Of a stretch of DNA of 64,000 nucleotides, positions 8,025 to 16,997 are shown in pieces. This DNA comes from Rhizobium sp. BK399 (GTDB lineage: Bacteria; Pseudomonadota; Alphaproteobacteria; Rhizobiales; Rhizobiaceae), in the NCBI RefSeq assembly GCF_014194695.1, contig NZ_JACIAH010000003.1, forward strand, positions 248,001 through 312,000, given 5' to 3'. The notes under the pieces were generated by a model. The model searched no databases. It saw only the letters and a list, made by a program, of their open reading frames with translations, and was not told the DNA's origin. Both the position numbers and the translations under genes were made by a program. Every line of letters begins with the position of its first letter. Within the stretch, counting starts at the first letter, position 1.

Positions 8025-9181
8025 TGGATCTGCTCCTCATACTCACTTATGCCGCAATCTGTTGGGTGATCTTCAAGGTCTTCCGCATTCCCGTGAACCA
8101 GTGGACGCTTGCAACGGCAGTTCTCGGCGGAATCTTCCTGATTTCCACCCTGTTGCTGCTCATGAGCTACAACCACCCCTATTCCAGCGATGGGCGTATC
8201 TATTTTACCTCCGCTCCGGTCATTCCGACGGTCGGCGGTCAGGTCGTGGAAGTACCCGTCACGCCAAACGCTCCGCTGAAGAAGGGCGACGTCCTCTTCA
8301 GGATCGATCCTCGCCCCTACCAATATACCGTCGATCAGAAAAAGGCGTCGCTTGCTGAAGCCAAGCAAACTGTCCTGCAACTGAAGGCGGCTCTCGACGC
8401 CGCCAACTCGGCCGTAACTGGTGCGGAAGCATCAAGAGACAGGTCGTTGCAGGCGTTTGAGAAATTCCAGGCCTCGAACGAAAACGCGAAGTCGAGCGGT
8501 AGGGGCGCCGTGTACTCTGAACTGGAAGTCGAGAACCGGCGCGGCATCTACCTGACGGCCGAGGCCGCCGTCGATACGGCGCGCGCACAGGCGGCACAAG
8601 CCCAACTTGCTTATGAATCGGAGATCAACGGCACAAACCCCACTGTGGCGCGACTGCAGGCCGAGTTGCTCAACGCCGAATACGACCTCGACCAGACCAC
8701 CGTCCGGGCACCAAGCGACGGTTATGTGACGCAGGTCTTTCTCCGGCCCGGCATGATGGCAAATCCCCTGCCCTTGCGGCCGGTGATGGTCTTCATCAAC
8801 AGCGAGGATCGAATGCTGGCAGCCGCCTTCATCCAGAACTCGCTCCAGCGCGTACGCGTCGGCGACGATGCCGAGGTGGCCTTCAAAGCGGTACCCGGCA
8901 AGATCTTCAAGGCGCGCGTCCAGGAGGTCATCGACGTTATGGCGCAGGGCCAGTTGCAGCCGAGCGGCGCCTTGATCGATCCGCAATCACCCGAACGAGT
9001 TTCACCGGGACAAACGCTGGCGCGCATCGAACTCCTGGAAAGCACCGACGGGTACCAACTGCCCGGAGGCGTCGTCGCCGAAGTTGCCGTCTACACACAT
9101 TACTGGCACCACGTTGCCGTCTTGCGCAAGGTCCTGCTGCGCATGAGCAGCTGGATGAACTACGTCTTCCTCGAGCACTAA
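8024..9181 (+). CDS. HlyD/EmrA-type membrane fusion protein (YiaV-like)
   Basis: The 385-residue protein has two N-terminal hydrophobic segments. A biotinyl-lipoyl-like half follows (VGGQVVEVPVTPNAPLKKGDVLFRID), then a coiled-coil hairpin (residues ~105-205, rich in A, E and Q), the second lipoyl half (LDQTTVRAPSDGYVTQ) and a beta-barrel part (VGDDAEVAFKAVPGKIFKARV). This is the periplasmic adaptor architecture. No outer-membrane or RND/MFS partner is adjacent; the downstream gene is a SulP transporter. Translational coupling with DUF3302 indicates a shared complex. Confidence 0.9.
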   Translation: MDLLLILTYAAICWVIFKVFRIPVNQWTLATAVLGGIFLISTLLLLMSYNHPYSSDGRIYFTSAPVIPTVGGQVVEVPVTPNAPLKKGDVLFRIDPRPYQYTVDQKKASLAEAKQTVLQLKAALDAANSAVTGAEASRDRSLQAFEKFQASNENAKSSGRGAVYSELEVENRRGIYLTAEAAVDTARAQAAQAQLAYESEINGTNPTVARLQAELLNAEYDLDQTTVRAPSDGYVTQVFLRPGMMANPLPLRPVMVFINSEDRMLAAAFIQNSLQRVRVGDDAEVAFKAVPGKIFKARVQEVIDVMAQGQLQPSGALIDPQSPERVSPGQTLARIELLESTDGYQLPGGVVAEVAVYTHYWHHVAVLRKVLLRMSSWMNYVFLEH

Positions 9182-9196
9182 TACGCATCAACTTTT

Positions 9197-9224
9197 CCGG
9201 TCGCCGCTCGAGTGTGGCGGCCGG
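9197..9224 (+). terminator. Strong hairpin between the HlyD and SulP genes
   Basis: An 11-bp stem with two G-T pairs and a 6-base loop lies 15 bp after the HlyD stop. There is no U-tract on the + strand, so it may attenuate rather than fully terminate. Confidence 0.4.
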
Positions 9225-9263
9225 CCAGACTCTCGGAGACTACAAAAAACAAAGGAGCCCGAG

Positions 9264-10952
9264 GTGATAGGCAGCCTACCAATGTTGCGCGGCTTAGCCG
9301 GCTTCAACAAGGACTGGCTTCGTAGCGATATCCCAGCTGGGCTGTCGATCGCTGCCGTGGGCTTGCCGAGCGCCATCGCCTATCCCGCGATTGCCGGCCT
9401 GCCGCCGGAGACAGGCATCTATGCCAGCATCGTTGCTCCGATCGCCTATGCAATCTTCGGTCCCTCAAAGCTTCTGATCGTTGGCCCTGATGCCGCCACG
9501 ATGACGGTGCTTGCCGCGGCGATGGCAGCGATCATCGCAGCCGAGCCTGCGGCCGCCAGCGTCGACCGCGTCGCTATCGCCTCGGCCCTCGCCCTTGGCG
9601 TCGGCGTGTTCTGCATCTTGGCAAAGCTGCTGCGGCTCGGCGTCCTCGCGAGTTTCCTGTCGCGTCCAATCTTGGTCGGCTTCTTTGCAGGGGTGTCGCT
9701 GTCTATCCTTGTCGGACAAATCAGCCGCTTCACCGGAGTAAAGATCGAATCCGACGGTCTCCTTGCACCGATCGTCGAGATTCTCAGCAAGGCCGCCTTG
9801 GTCCACTGGCCGTCACTTCTATTCGGACTCGCTATGTTCGCGCTGCTCTGGATCGTGAAGGCTTTGGACCTCAAGATCCCGGGTCCTGTTCTCGTGGTTG
9901 TTATTTCCGTCTTGCTCTCCGCGCTCTTCGACTTCCGCGGACACGGCATGGCCGTCGTCGGCGATATTCCAAGTGGCTTCCCGAGCTTCTCCCTGCCGGC
10001 AGTCCATCAGATGCCGCTTAGTCAGCTCGTTCTTGGTTCGGCTGTGATCTTTCTCGTGAGCTTCGGTGCAGGCATCGTAACCGCGCGAAGCTTCGGATCG
10101 CGCACCGGCGAAGAAGTCGATGCGAACCAGGAACTGATAGGCCTCGGCGCAGCCAACATTGCACCCGGTCTGTTCGGTTCATTTCCCATCAGCATGTCGG
10201 ACTCGAGAACCGCCATAAATCTGTCGACCGGCGGCGTTTCCCAACTGGCGGGACTGGTCTCCGCCGCCACTCTGGTTGCGGCTCTTGTATTCCTCCACAG
10301 CGCCCTGCGGATCCTGCCGATCCCCGCACTCGCTGCCATCCTTGCAACCGCAGCCATCAGCCTGATCGACGTTCAGGAACTCAAGAAGATCTGGCACATC
10401 AGTCGCATGGAGTTCGTCTTTGCGCTGATCGCCATGTGGGGCGCGATCAGCTTCGGCGTCCTCAACGGCGTGGTCGTCGCCGTGGCCGCTACCTTCGTCT
10501 ACCTCCTGCGCAAGACGATGTTCCCGCGCGACGGCCTCCTTGGCCACATTGAAGGTCGACACGGTTTTTTTGACCTCACTCGCTTCCCGGATGCTCGCCC
10601 TGTCGAAGGCGCTGCCGTCTTCGCGATCCAAGGCAACATCCTGTTCTATAACGCCGACTACGTACGTACGCGCTTGACGACGGTTGCCAAGGAGCTCGCC
10701 GCCGGAACCAAGTGCTTCGTTCTCGACGCCAGTGCCATCACGCACGTGGATAGCACCGGCGCCGTCGCACTCGATGCCGTGGCGGATGCCTTGGCGGAAC
10801 GGAACATCGTCTTTGCCATCGCCGATCTCAGCCAGGAAAGCCGCGGCGTCCTTGAGCGTGCCGGAGTCATCAAGAAGATCGGCACCCACAATCTTTTCAA
10901 TGGTCGGGAAGAGGCGTTGCGCGCGCTGATAGGCAATTCTGCAGAACAGTGA
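9264..10952 (+). CDS. SulP family inorganic anion transporter with STAS domain
   Basis: This 562-residue SulP/SLC26 protein opens with the conserved region DIPAGLSIAAVGLPSAIAYP and GLPPETGIYASIVAPI. It has about 12 membrane segments and a C-terminal STAS domain (residues ~450-550, with VLDASAITHVDSTGAVAL). The transported anion may be sulfate, bicarbonate or another anion and cannot be told from sequence. The start is GTG at 9264 after AAAGGAG. It precedes polyphosphate kinase 2 and an AI-2E permease; the group may be a stress or ion-homeostasis operon. Confidence 0.92.
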   Translation: MIGSLPMLRGLAGFNKDWLRSDIPAGLSIAAVGLPSAIAYPAIAGLPPETGIYASIVAPIAYAIFGPSKLLIVGPDAATMTVLAAAMAAIIAAEPAAASVDRVAIASALALGVGVFCILAKLLRLGVLASFLSRPILVGFFAGVSLSILVGQISRFTGVKIESDGLLAPIVEILSKAALVHWPSLLFGLAMFALLWIVKALDLKIPGPVLVVVISVLLSALFDFRGHGMAVVGDIPSGFPSFSLPAVHQMPLSQLVLGSAVIFLVSFGAGIVTARSFGSRTGEEVDANQELIGLGAANIAPGLFGSFPISMSDSRTAINLSTGGVSQLAGLVSAATLVAALVFLHSALRILPIPALAAILATAAISLIDVQELKKIWHISRMEFVFALIAMWGAISFGVLNGVVVAVAATFVYLLRKTMFPRDGLLGHIEGRHGFFDLTRFPDARPVEGAAVFAIQGNILFYNADYVRTRLTTVAKELAAGTKCFVLDASAITHVDSTGAVALDAVADALAERNIVFAIADLSQESRGVLERAGVIKKIGTHNLFNGREEALRALIGNSAEQ

Positions 10953-10986
10953 AAGTGCACAGCGACATAGAACAATGGAGGGAACG

Positions 10987-11823
10987 ATGGACGAAGCATA
11001 CGATGTGAAACAAGAGGCTTCAACGGAACGCAAAGGCAAACACAAGAAGGCCAAGTCCTGGGACTACGACAAGGAGATCAAGCGGCTGCAGATTGAACTG
11101 TCGCATCTGCAGGCGTGGGTAAAGAAGTCGGGCGCCCGCATCGTCATTATCTTCGAGGGCCGTGACGCCGCCGGCAAGGGTGGCATGATCAAGAGGATCA
11201 CCGAGAAGGTCAGTCCACGCGTATTCCGCGTCGTCGCCTTGCCCGCACCCACCGATCGCGAGAAATCCCAGATCTACATGCAGCGTTATATTGCGCACCT
11301 GCCGGCAGCCGGCGAGATCGTGATCTTCGACCGCAGCTGGTACAACCGAGCCGGTGTTGATCGCGTGATGGGCTTCGCCAGCGAGAAGAAAGCGCAGCGC
11401 TTCCTCGAACTGGCGCCCCGTTTCGAGGCGGCCATTGTCGAAAGCGGCGTCATTCTGCTGAAGTACTTCTTGACCGTCAGCGAGGAAGAACAGGAACGCC
11501 GCTTCAAGCGTCGCATCGATGATCCGGTCAGACAGTGGAAGCTCAGCCCAATGGACGTGGAGTCCTACCAGCGTTGGTGGGACTATACGCGGGCGTACGA
11601 CGAGATGCTGCGGATGACGGACAGCAACCACGCGCCATGGTGGATCGTGCCTTCCGACGACAAGGAGCGCGCCCGGATCAACTGCATCTCGCACATCCTG
11701 CAGTCGATCCCTTACGAGCGGGTAAAGTTCCAAGCACCGGATCTCGGCAAACGGCAGAAGCGGCCGTCGAATTACATGGAGGATCAGAGTCTTAGAAACA
11801 TCGTACCGGAGACGACGCGATGA
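10987..11823 (+). CDS. ppk2: Polyphosphate kinase 2 (PPK2)
   Basis: PPK2 transfers phosphate between polyphosphate and nucleotides, mainly making GTP or ATP from the diphosphate. The Walker A motif GRDAAGKGGMIKRI is near residue 55, and the lid/Walker B segment DRSWYNRAGVDRVMGF near 115. The downstream SPMDVESYQRWWDYTRAYDEML and APWWIVPSDDK segments are family hallmarks. The 278-residue length is typical of class I enzymes. The ATG at 10987 has GGAGGGAAC upstream; an ATG 4 codons earlier overlaps that site. Context with acetate kinase and aspartate decarboxylation genes suggests energy reserve use under stress, which is inference. Confidence 0.95.
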   Translation: MDEAYDVKQEASTERKGKHKKAKSWDYDKEIKRLQIELSHLQAWVKKSGARIVIIFEGRDAAGKGGMIKRITEKVSPRVFRVVALPAPTDREKSQIYMQRYIAHLPAAGEIVIFDRSWYNRAGVDRVMGFASEKKAQRFLELAPRFEAAIVESGVILLKYFLTVSEEEQERRFKRRIDDPVRQWKLSPMDVESYQRWWDYTRAYDEMLRMTDSNHAPWWIVPSDDKERARINCISHILQSIPYERVKFQAPDLGKRQKRPSNYMEDQSLRNIVPETTR

Positions 11824-11876
11824 CGCCTGATCCATTCAGCCACGTCCTGTCGAAACTCTTGGGATAGGCACACACG

Positions 11877-13016
11877 ATGGAGCAACAGACGAGCGGGACC
11901 GCGATTGGAGCCAGTCCCGCGCAGATTTCAGTGGAAGCCCGGGTCAGCGACCTGGTTCGGATCGGCATCATTGGGCTCTTCGCCTATTGGAGCCTGCAAC
12001 TGATTGCGCCATTCGCGCTGATCGTCATCTGGTCGGCGATCCTTGCGGTGGCGCTCTTTCCCTTGTTCAACGGCCTGTCCAAGCTGCTCGGGGATCGGCC
12101 CGTGCTTTCGGCCACGGTTATCGTTATCGCTTGCCTTGTGCTGATCATCGCACCGCTGGCGCTGGTCGCCGTCAATTTCGCTGACGCGACGCAGGACCTC
12201 GTGGCTCAATTGAAGTCCGACAATTTCACGCTACCCGCAGCGCCGGAAGCAATACGCGGTTGGCCTGTGGTCGGCGAGCGCCTTTATGCCGGCTGGAACC
12301 AGGTGGCAGGCAATCTCGCTGAGGCGATCATGAAGTTCCAGGCGCCTCTTCGCGAAGTGATGGGTGTTATCCTCGCCAAGCTTGCGTCGATCGGCGGTGG
12401 AGTGTTGAGTTTCGTTGCTTCCATCATTCTCTCCGGCATCTTCCTCACCATGTCTCCCCGCCTCGCCTCAACCATTCAGGTACTAGCCGGCCGCATTGGC
12501 GGTGAGAGGGGTGTGGGCTTCGCGCGGCTGGCGGGATCAACCGTTCGCAACGTCTCGCGCGGAGTCATCGGTGTTGCACTGCTTCAGACACTCCTCTGCG
12601 GCCTGTGTTTCGCGTTTTTCGATATCCCGGCACGCGGAGCCCTGACCTTTCTCGTGTTCATGCTTTGCCTGATGCAACTTGGCCCGGGTCTTGTCCTTAT
12701 CCCGGCCATCGTCTGGGCATGGTTCTCCTGGCCGACGTCGATCGCGTTTGCCTTTACCGTCGTGGCGATCCCGATCACGGTGGTCGACAACGTCTTGAAG
12801 CCGATCCTGATGTCTCGGGGACTATCGACCCCAATGCCGGTAATCCTCATCGGTGTCATCGGCGGAACCCTTTCCCATGGCCTGCTCGGCCTGTTCTTAG
12901 GACCGATCGTCCTCAGCGTCTTCTATGAGTTGCTGCGTGCCTGGGCTTGGCCTTCGGAGGCGCCAGATGCAGCGATGAGTTCTCCAACAGTCCCGGAGCG
13001 CGCGAAGGTAGATTGA
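11877..13016 (+). CDS. AI-2E family transporter
   Basis: This 379-residue integral membrane protein has about eight helices with the family layout: an N-terminal helical pair (LIAPFALIVIWSAILAVALFPLF), a soluble middle part, and conserved C-terminal segments (GLCFAFFDIPARGALTFLVFMLCLMQLGPGLVLIP; DNVLKPILMSRG; GVIGGTLSHGLLGLFLGPIVL). Members export autoinducer-2 or act as Na+/H+ antiporters, and the sequence does not decide which. It is the last gene of the SulP-PPK2 run, 53 bp after PPK2. The ~210-bp gap to 13227 shows no further gene. Confidence 0.9.
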   Translation: MEQQTSGTAIGASPAQISVEARVSDLVRIGIIGLFAYWSLQLIAPFALIVIWSAILAVALFPLFNGLSKLLGDRPVLSATVIVIACLVLIIAPLALVAVNFADATQDLVAQLKSDNFTLPAAPEAIRGWPVVGERLYAGWNQVAGNLAEAIMKFQAPLREVMGVILAKLASIGGGVLSFVASIILSGIFLTMSPRLASTIQVLAGRIGGERGVGFARLAGSTVRNVSRGVIGVALLQTLLCGLCFAFFDIPARGALTFLVFMLCLMQLGPGLVLIPAIVWAWFSWPTSIAFAFTVVAIPITVVDNVLKPILMSRGLSTPMPVILIGVIGGTLSHGLLGLFLGPIVLSVFYELLRAWAWPSEAPDAAMSSPTVPERAKVD

Positions 13017-13226
13017 CACCTGCCAGCACAGCGCCGCGCGGCTCGGTGCACCATTCTCTGCAAAACGCCGAGAAGCCTGCAGCGCTACGTGTCGGCTTGT
13101 TGTATCCCGTGCTATCGGCAGGCAACCATTTCAGGATGGGTCTGACGCAGCGGTTGCAGCCTTCGGTAGTTATGCGCTAGTATCAGATGTAGCTAAATAT
13201 TTGCGTGATCTCGTTAGGGCGTCATC

Positions 13227-15005
13227 ATGAGCAGCGCAATAATCAAGCCAATGAGGCCGACGGCCGAGGAAGTCTACCAGCAACTTGAACGAATACTCTC
13301 GAGCGAAGAGTTCCACTCGCCGGAGCGAGGTCGGAGGTTTCTGGAATTCATCATAAACGAGACCTTGGAGGGACGATCGGAGTTCCTGAAGGCCTTCACG
13401 ATTGCCAACGAGGTTTTCGGGCGCCAAGTCAACTTCGACGCCCAAAACGATCCCGTTGTCAGGATCGAAGCTGGTCGCGTTCGACGCGCCCTCGAACGCT
13501 ACTACCTCGTCGCCGGACAGATGGACAGCGTAACGATCACCATACCGAAGGGCGGATACAGGCCGTATTTCGAGTATGCTGATTGCCCGCCAACCCCGAC
13601 GTTGCCGACGGCGCCTGTAGGTTCGGCGCCATCTACGGAACAGGACGAGACTGAGCGGTCGCTTCCCCGGGTCGGACGCCCCATCCGTCAACAATTGATG
13701 GGCCTGACGCTGGGCGCTGCTTTGCTGGTCGGAGCCACCTCGCTTCATGTCTTCCTCACGCCGACATTTTCGCTGTTCGGCAATGATCCGTCTGGAACAT
13801 CGCCAATAATACCATCCGAACCGCGAATCATTGTCGAGACGTTCGACGGCGGCGGCCTTTCAAGCACCGCCGCCAATCTCGCGCATGGCCTGCGAGACGA
13901 AATCATCGGCAAGCTCGCGAAGTTCGATGACATCGTCGTGATTGCGGATTCGTCAAAGACCGAAGAGCGAAGCCAGACCGCTTATGGCTTAGAGGGCAAT
14001 GTCCAGCTCGACGGGGACAGGCTGCGGCTCGCCGCTCGGCTGGTACGTCAGTCAGACGGGGTTGTAATCTGGGCCAACAACTACGATGCGGATGTTCGCG
14101 TGCAGGGCAAACTCGAGATTCAGGCTTACGCTGCCGAACAGATCGCCAGCGCCGTCGCTGAGCCGTACGGTGCGGTCTTTAGGGCCGACACCGACACAAT
14201 CGTTCAGCAACCCCAGGCTGGAAGTGCTGATGCCTATGCCTGCAGACTAGCCTACTACAGCTATCGTCGGTCGATGGATGCTCAGAGTCACCAAGCGGCG
14301 CGCGATTGCCTCCAGCGAGCGACGGAAATGTTTCCAAAGAGTGCCGCTTCCTGGGCACTGCTGTCTCTGACCTATCTGGATGAAATGCGGTTTCGCTACA
14401 AGCTCGGCACGTCGCCCACACCCCAAACATTGGAACTCGCCACTGCCGCCGCGGAGACAGCAGCATCGCTCGCCCCCAACGACGCGCGCGTCCTTCAGGC
14501 TCTCATGCTGGTAAGTTTCTTCAGAAACGACATCGACAAGGCGCTGCAGGCGGGCGCAGCCGCCTACGCCGTGAACCCCAACGACACGGAAGTCGCGGGC
14601 GAATACGGTCTGCGACTGGCGATGTCCGGGAAATGGGCATCGGGCTGCGAGCTGATTTCGAACGTTGTCAACCGGGGTGTGGGACCGAAGGGATACTATG
14701 AAATCGGCATGGCATTGTGCGCCCTCATGAGAAACGACATCCAGGCGGCAGAACTTTGGTCTCGCATGTCCGACCTGGAATACAATCCCATGCATCATCT
14801 CGTGCTGCTTTCGATCCTCGGCGCAGCCGGGAAAACAGCCGACGCCAAGCAGGAAGAGAATTGGCTGAGTGCCCACGCACCAGGATTGATGAAGGACATT
14901 CGCCGGGAGGTCTCCTTGCGCCTGCAACGGCCGGAGGATCAGGAGAGATTTTTCAGGGGCCTACGAGCCGTGGGTATCGCAGTTGAACCTGCGGGGCAAG
15001 GTTGA
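13227..15005 (+). CDS. Membrane-anchored CadC/TolB-like regulator with TPR domain
   Basis: Residues 15-115 form an N-terminal domain seen in many rhizobial cyclase-like and regulator proteins (VFGRQVNFDAQNDPVVRIE, then ITIPKGGYRPYF). A transmembrane helix lies near 157-178. A TolB-N/FlgO-like alpha-beta domain spans ~198-320 (GLRDEIIGKLAKFDDIVVIA; VWANNYD). TPR-like repeats run to the end (592 residues). A membrane one-component sensor or regulator is inferred; DNA binding is not shown by a classic HTH motif. It is convergent with a paralogue lacking the TPR part. Confidence 0.75.
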   Translation: MSSAIIKPMRPTAEEVYQQLERILSSEEFHSPERGRRFLEFIINETLEGRSEFLKAFTIANEVFGRQVNFDAQNDPVVRIEAGRVRRALERYYLVAGQMDSVTITIPKGGYRPYFEYADCPPTPTLPTAPVGSAPSTEQDETERSLPRVGRPIRQQLMGLTLGAALLVGATSLHVFLTPTFSLFGNDPSGTSPIIPSEPRIIVETFDGGGLSSTAANLAHGLRDEIIGKLAKFDDIVVIADSSKTEERSQTAYGLEGNVQLDGDRLRLAARLVRQSDGVVIWANNYDADVRVQGKLEIQAYAAEQIASAVAEPYGAVFRADTDTIVQQPQAGSADAYACRLAYYSYRRSMDAQSHQAARDCLQRATEMFPKSAASWALLSLTYLDEMRFRYKLGTSPTPQTLELATAAAETAASLAPNDARVLQALMLVSFFRNDIDKALQAGAAAYAVNPNDTEVAGEYGLRLAMSGKWASGCELISNVVNRGVGPKGYYEIGMALCALMRNDIQAAELWSRMSDLEYNPMHHLVLLSILGAAGKTADAKQEENWLSAHAPGLMKDIRREVSLRLQRPEDQERFFRGLRAVGIAVEPAGQG

Positions 15006-15030
15006 CGGCGGACACGTTTTGGACGCCCTC

Positions 15031-15046
15031 CGGCAGGGGCCTGCCG
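15031..15046. terminator. Hairpin between the convergent paralogues
   Basis: A perfect CGGCAGG/CCTGCCG inverted repeat sits midway in the 55-bp gap between two convergent stop codons. It could serve both directions. There is no T-run. Confidence 0.4.
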
Positions 15047-15060
15047 TCCCCGCCTTCTGA

Positions 15061-15993
15061 TTACTGCCGCATGGATATCGCATCGGCAACCTTCCGTGCG
15101 ATCTCATCCTGGATGTCGAGGATGCCGCCTTCGCGAAGAGTGTTGTCATAAGCGCCTGTCCAGACCACGGCCCCGTCGGCTCGATCAACCAACCGAATTT
15201 GGACGTGCAGCCGGCCATTCTCTGTCTCTAGGCTACCTTGCAAAAAGAGTTGCCCTTGATCTGCAGCGAGAGAGGCTTCTGTCCCTAACGCCTTAACCGC
15301 GATTGAGTTGACCTTTGTCAGCTGCACGATAATTCCGTCGGTCAACCCCTTGGCAATATCCGCGTCGCCATCGCCCCGACCTATGCCGACCAAAGGCTCG
15401 ACGACGATCTGCGGTCGCAATACATCTCGATCAGGCGAAGTCGCGACGAATATGGGGCGAAGCGAAGCGAACAATCCTTCGATTGGACGGATCAGCGCGA
15501 AGACGCCTACTGCAAAAACGACAACCAGCAACCCAATCGGCAGCACCAGTTCGCGATACGCAAGGCGGCGTTTCTCTTGCGCCGCCGAGGGCTCATCATC
15601 GGCTCGCATCGAACGGGTTTCCGGTCCGACGTCCAGCTGGCCCGAAATGAAACTCGGTACGTATCCGCCCTTGGGAATGGTAATCTGGATGGGATCACTT
15701 TGCCCGGCCACCAGATAGTAACGCTCCAGCGCGCGGCGAATACGCCCGGTCTCGATACGAACCACCGGGTCGTTTTGCGCATCAAAGGAGGCATCACGGC
15801 CGAAGACAGCCTGGGCAATGGCATAGGCTCTCAGATTCTCCAGCCGCCCCGCCAAGGCTTCGTCGACGATGTACGCTAGAAACCTTCGGCTGCGATCCGG
15901 AACCTGGAACTCTGCGCTCGACAAGATGCGGTCGAGTTGATCCCGGACCCTTGCGGGTTCGGGTGAGAGATTTTGTCCACCCGGCGAACTCAT
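15061..15993 (-). CDS. CadC/TolB-like membrane regulator, short paralogue without TPRs
   Basis: This 310-residue protein matches the neighbouring regulator in register: the FDAQNDPVVRIE motif falls at residues 70-81 in both. Both also share the ITIPKGGY motif, a transmembrane helix (here ~150-168) and the TolB/FlgO-like domain. It ends where the neighbour's TPR region begins. The start at 15993 is supported by GGGAGGAGGCA; a start 12 codons earlier is possible. Local duplication with inversion and loss of the TPR half is inferred from the shared register and convergent layout. Confidence 0.75.
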   Translation of the reverse strand: MSSPGGQNLSPEPARVRDQLDRILSSAEFQVPDRSRRFLAYIVDEALAGRLENLRAYAIAQAVFGRDASFDAQNDPVVRIETGRIRRALERYYLVAGQSDPIQITIPKGGYVPSFISGQLDVGPETRSMRADDEPSAAQEKRRLAYRELVLPIGLLVVVFAVGVFALIRPIEGLFASLRPIFVATSPDRDVLRPQIVVEPLVGIGRGDGDADIAKGLTDGIIVQLTKVNSIAVKALGTEASLAADQGQLFLQGSLETENGRLHVQIRLVDRADGAVVWTGAYDNTLREGGILDIQDEIARKVADAISMRQ

Positions 15994-16181
15994 TGCCTCC
16001 TCCCGCAAGCAACTGCAAGTACGCTGCATCTAACCAGTTTGGAACGCATGGTATCCGAGCAAGCGGCAACAATCTGGCAACGTCCACTCAGTAGCTCCGC
16101 ATAGTTGAAGTCGATTCACGGGAGGCCCGCAAGGACCAAGCAGCAACTCCCAGTACAATTCCTGAGATTCACCTCGGCCGG

Positions 16182-16964
16182 TCAATCGATAATGTGGTAG
16201 CCGCCGTCGATGTAGATGGTATCGCCAGTGATCAGGCGCGCGGCGTCATGGGCCAGGAAGGCCGTTGCCATGCCGACATCGTCGATCGAGACGAGGCTGC
16301 GCGTTGGGGCCGTTTCCTGGGCCTTGTTCAACAGCTCGTCAAATTCCGGGATACCGGAGGCTGCCCTCGTCGCCAAGGGACCTGGCGAGATGGCATGAAC
16401 ACGAATGCCCTTCGGTCCAAGTTCGGCGGCGACGTAGCGCACGGCGCTTTCCAGCGCCGCCTTGGCGACACCCATGACGTTGTAGTTCTTCACCACCATC
16501 TGGCTGCCGTAGTAGGTCATGGTGAACAGCGTGCCGCCGCGTTTCATCAATGGCTCGGCAAGATGAGCCATGCGGATGAACGACCAGCAGGAGATATCCA
16601 TCGTCTTCAAGAAGCCATCCTGCGGCACATCAACGACGCGTCCCTGCAGCGTATCCTTCGGCGAGAATGCAATCGAATGCACGACGAAATCGAGTTCACC
16701 CCATTGCTCCGAGATACGGTCGAAGACGGCCTCGAGCTGTCCCGGCACACCAACATCCAGCGGCATGACGATGGGCGCGTCCAGTGCCTCGGCCAGCGGC
16801 ACGACATGAGGCTTGGCCTTGTCGTTCAGATAGGTTACCGCCAGTTCCGCACCCAGGGCGCGAAATGCTCGGGCGCAGCCCCAGGCGATCGACTGATCGT
16901 TGGCGATACCGACCACCAACCCGCGTTTTCCTTCGAGAAGCTTGGCCTTTACCTCTGGAATCAT
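16182..16964 (-). CDS. fabI: Enoyl-[acyl-carrier-protein] reductase (FabI type)
   Basis: FabI catalyses the NAD(P)H-dependent last reduction of fatty-acid elongation. The 260-residue protein has the divergent FabI nucleotide motif GIANDQSIAWGCARAF and the catalytic YNVMGVAK (Y-X6-K). It also shows SPGPLATRAASGI in the substrate loop and ITGDTIYIDGGYHI near the end. It is the third gene of a DUF3141-pta-ackA-fabI series, 33 bp after ackA. It is probably a second copy alongside a housekeeping one; pairing with acetate metabolism suggests a specialised reductive role, which is inference. Confidence 0.92.
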   Translation of the reverse strand: MIPEVKAKLLEGKRGLVVGIANDQSIAWGCARAFRALGAELAVTYLNDKAKPHVVPLAEALDAPIVMPLDVGVPGQLEAVFDRISEQWGELDFVVHSIAFSPKDTLQGRVVDVPQDGFLKTMDISCWSFIRMAHLAEPLMKRGGTLFTMTYYGSQMVVKNYNVMGVAKAALESAVRYVAAELGPKGIRVHAISPGPLATRAASGIPEFDELLNKAQETAPTRSLVSIDDVGMATAFLAHDAARLITGDTIYIDGGYHIID

Positions 16965-16997
16965 ATCAACCCCTCTCTTTCTAAACGTGTGCGCCGC

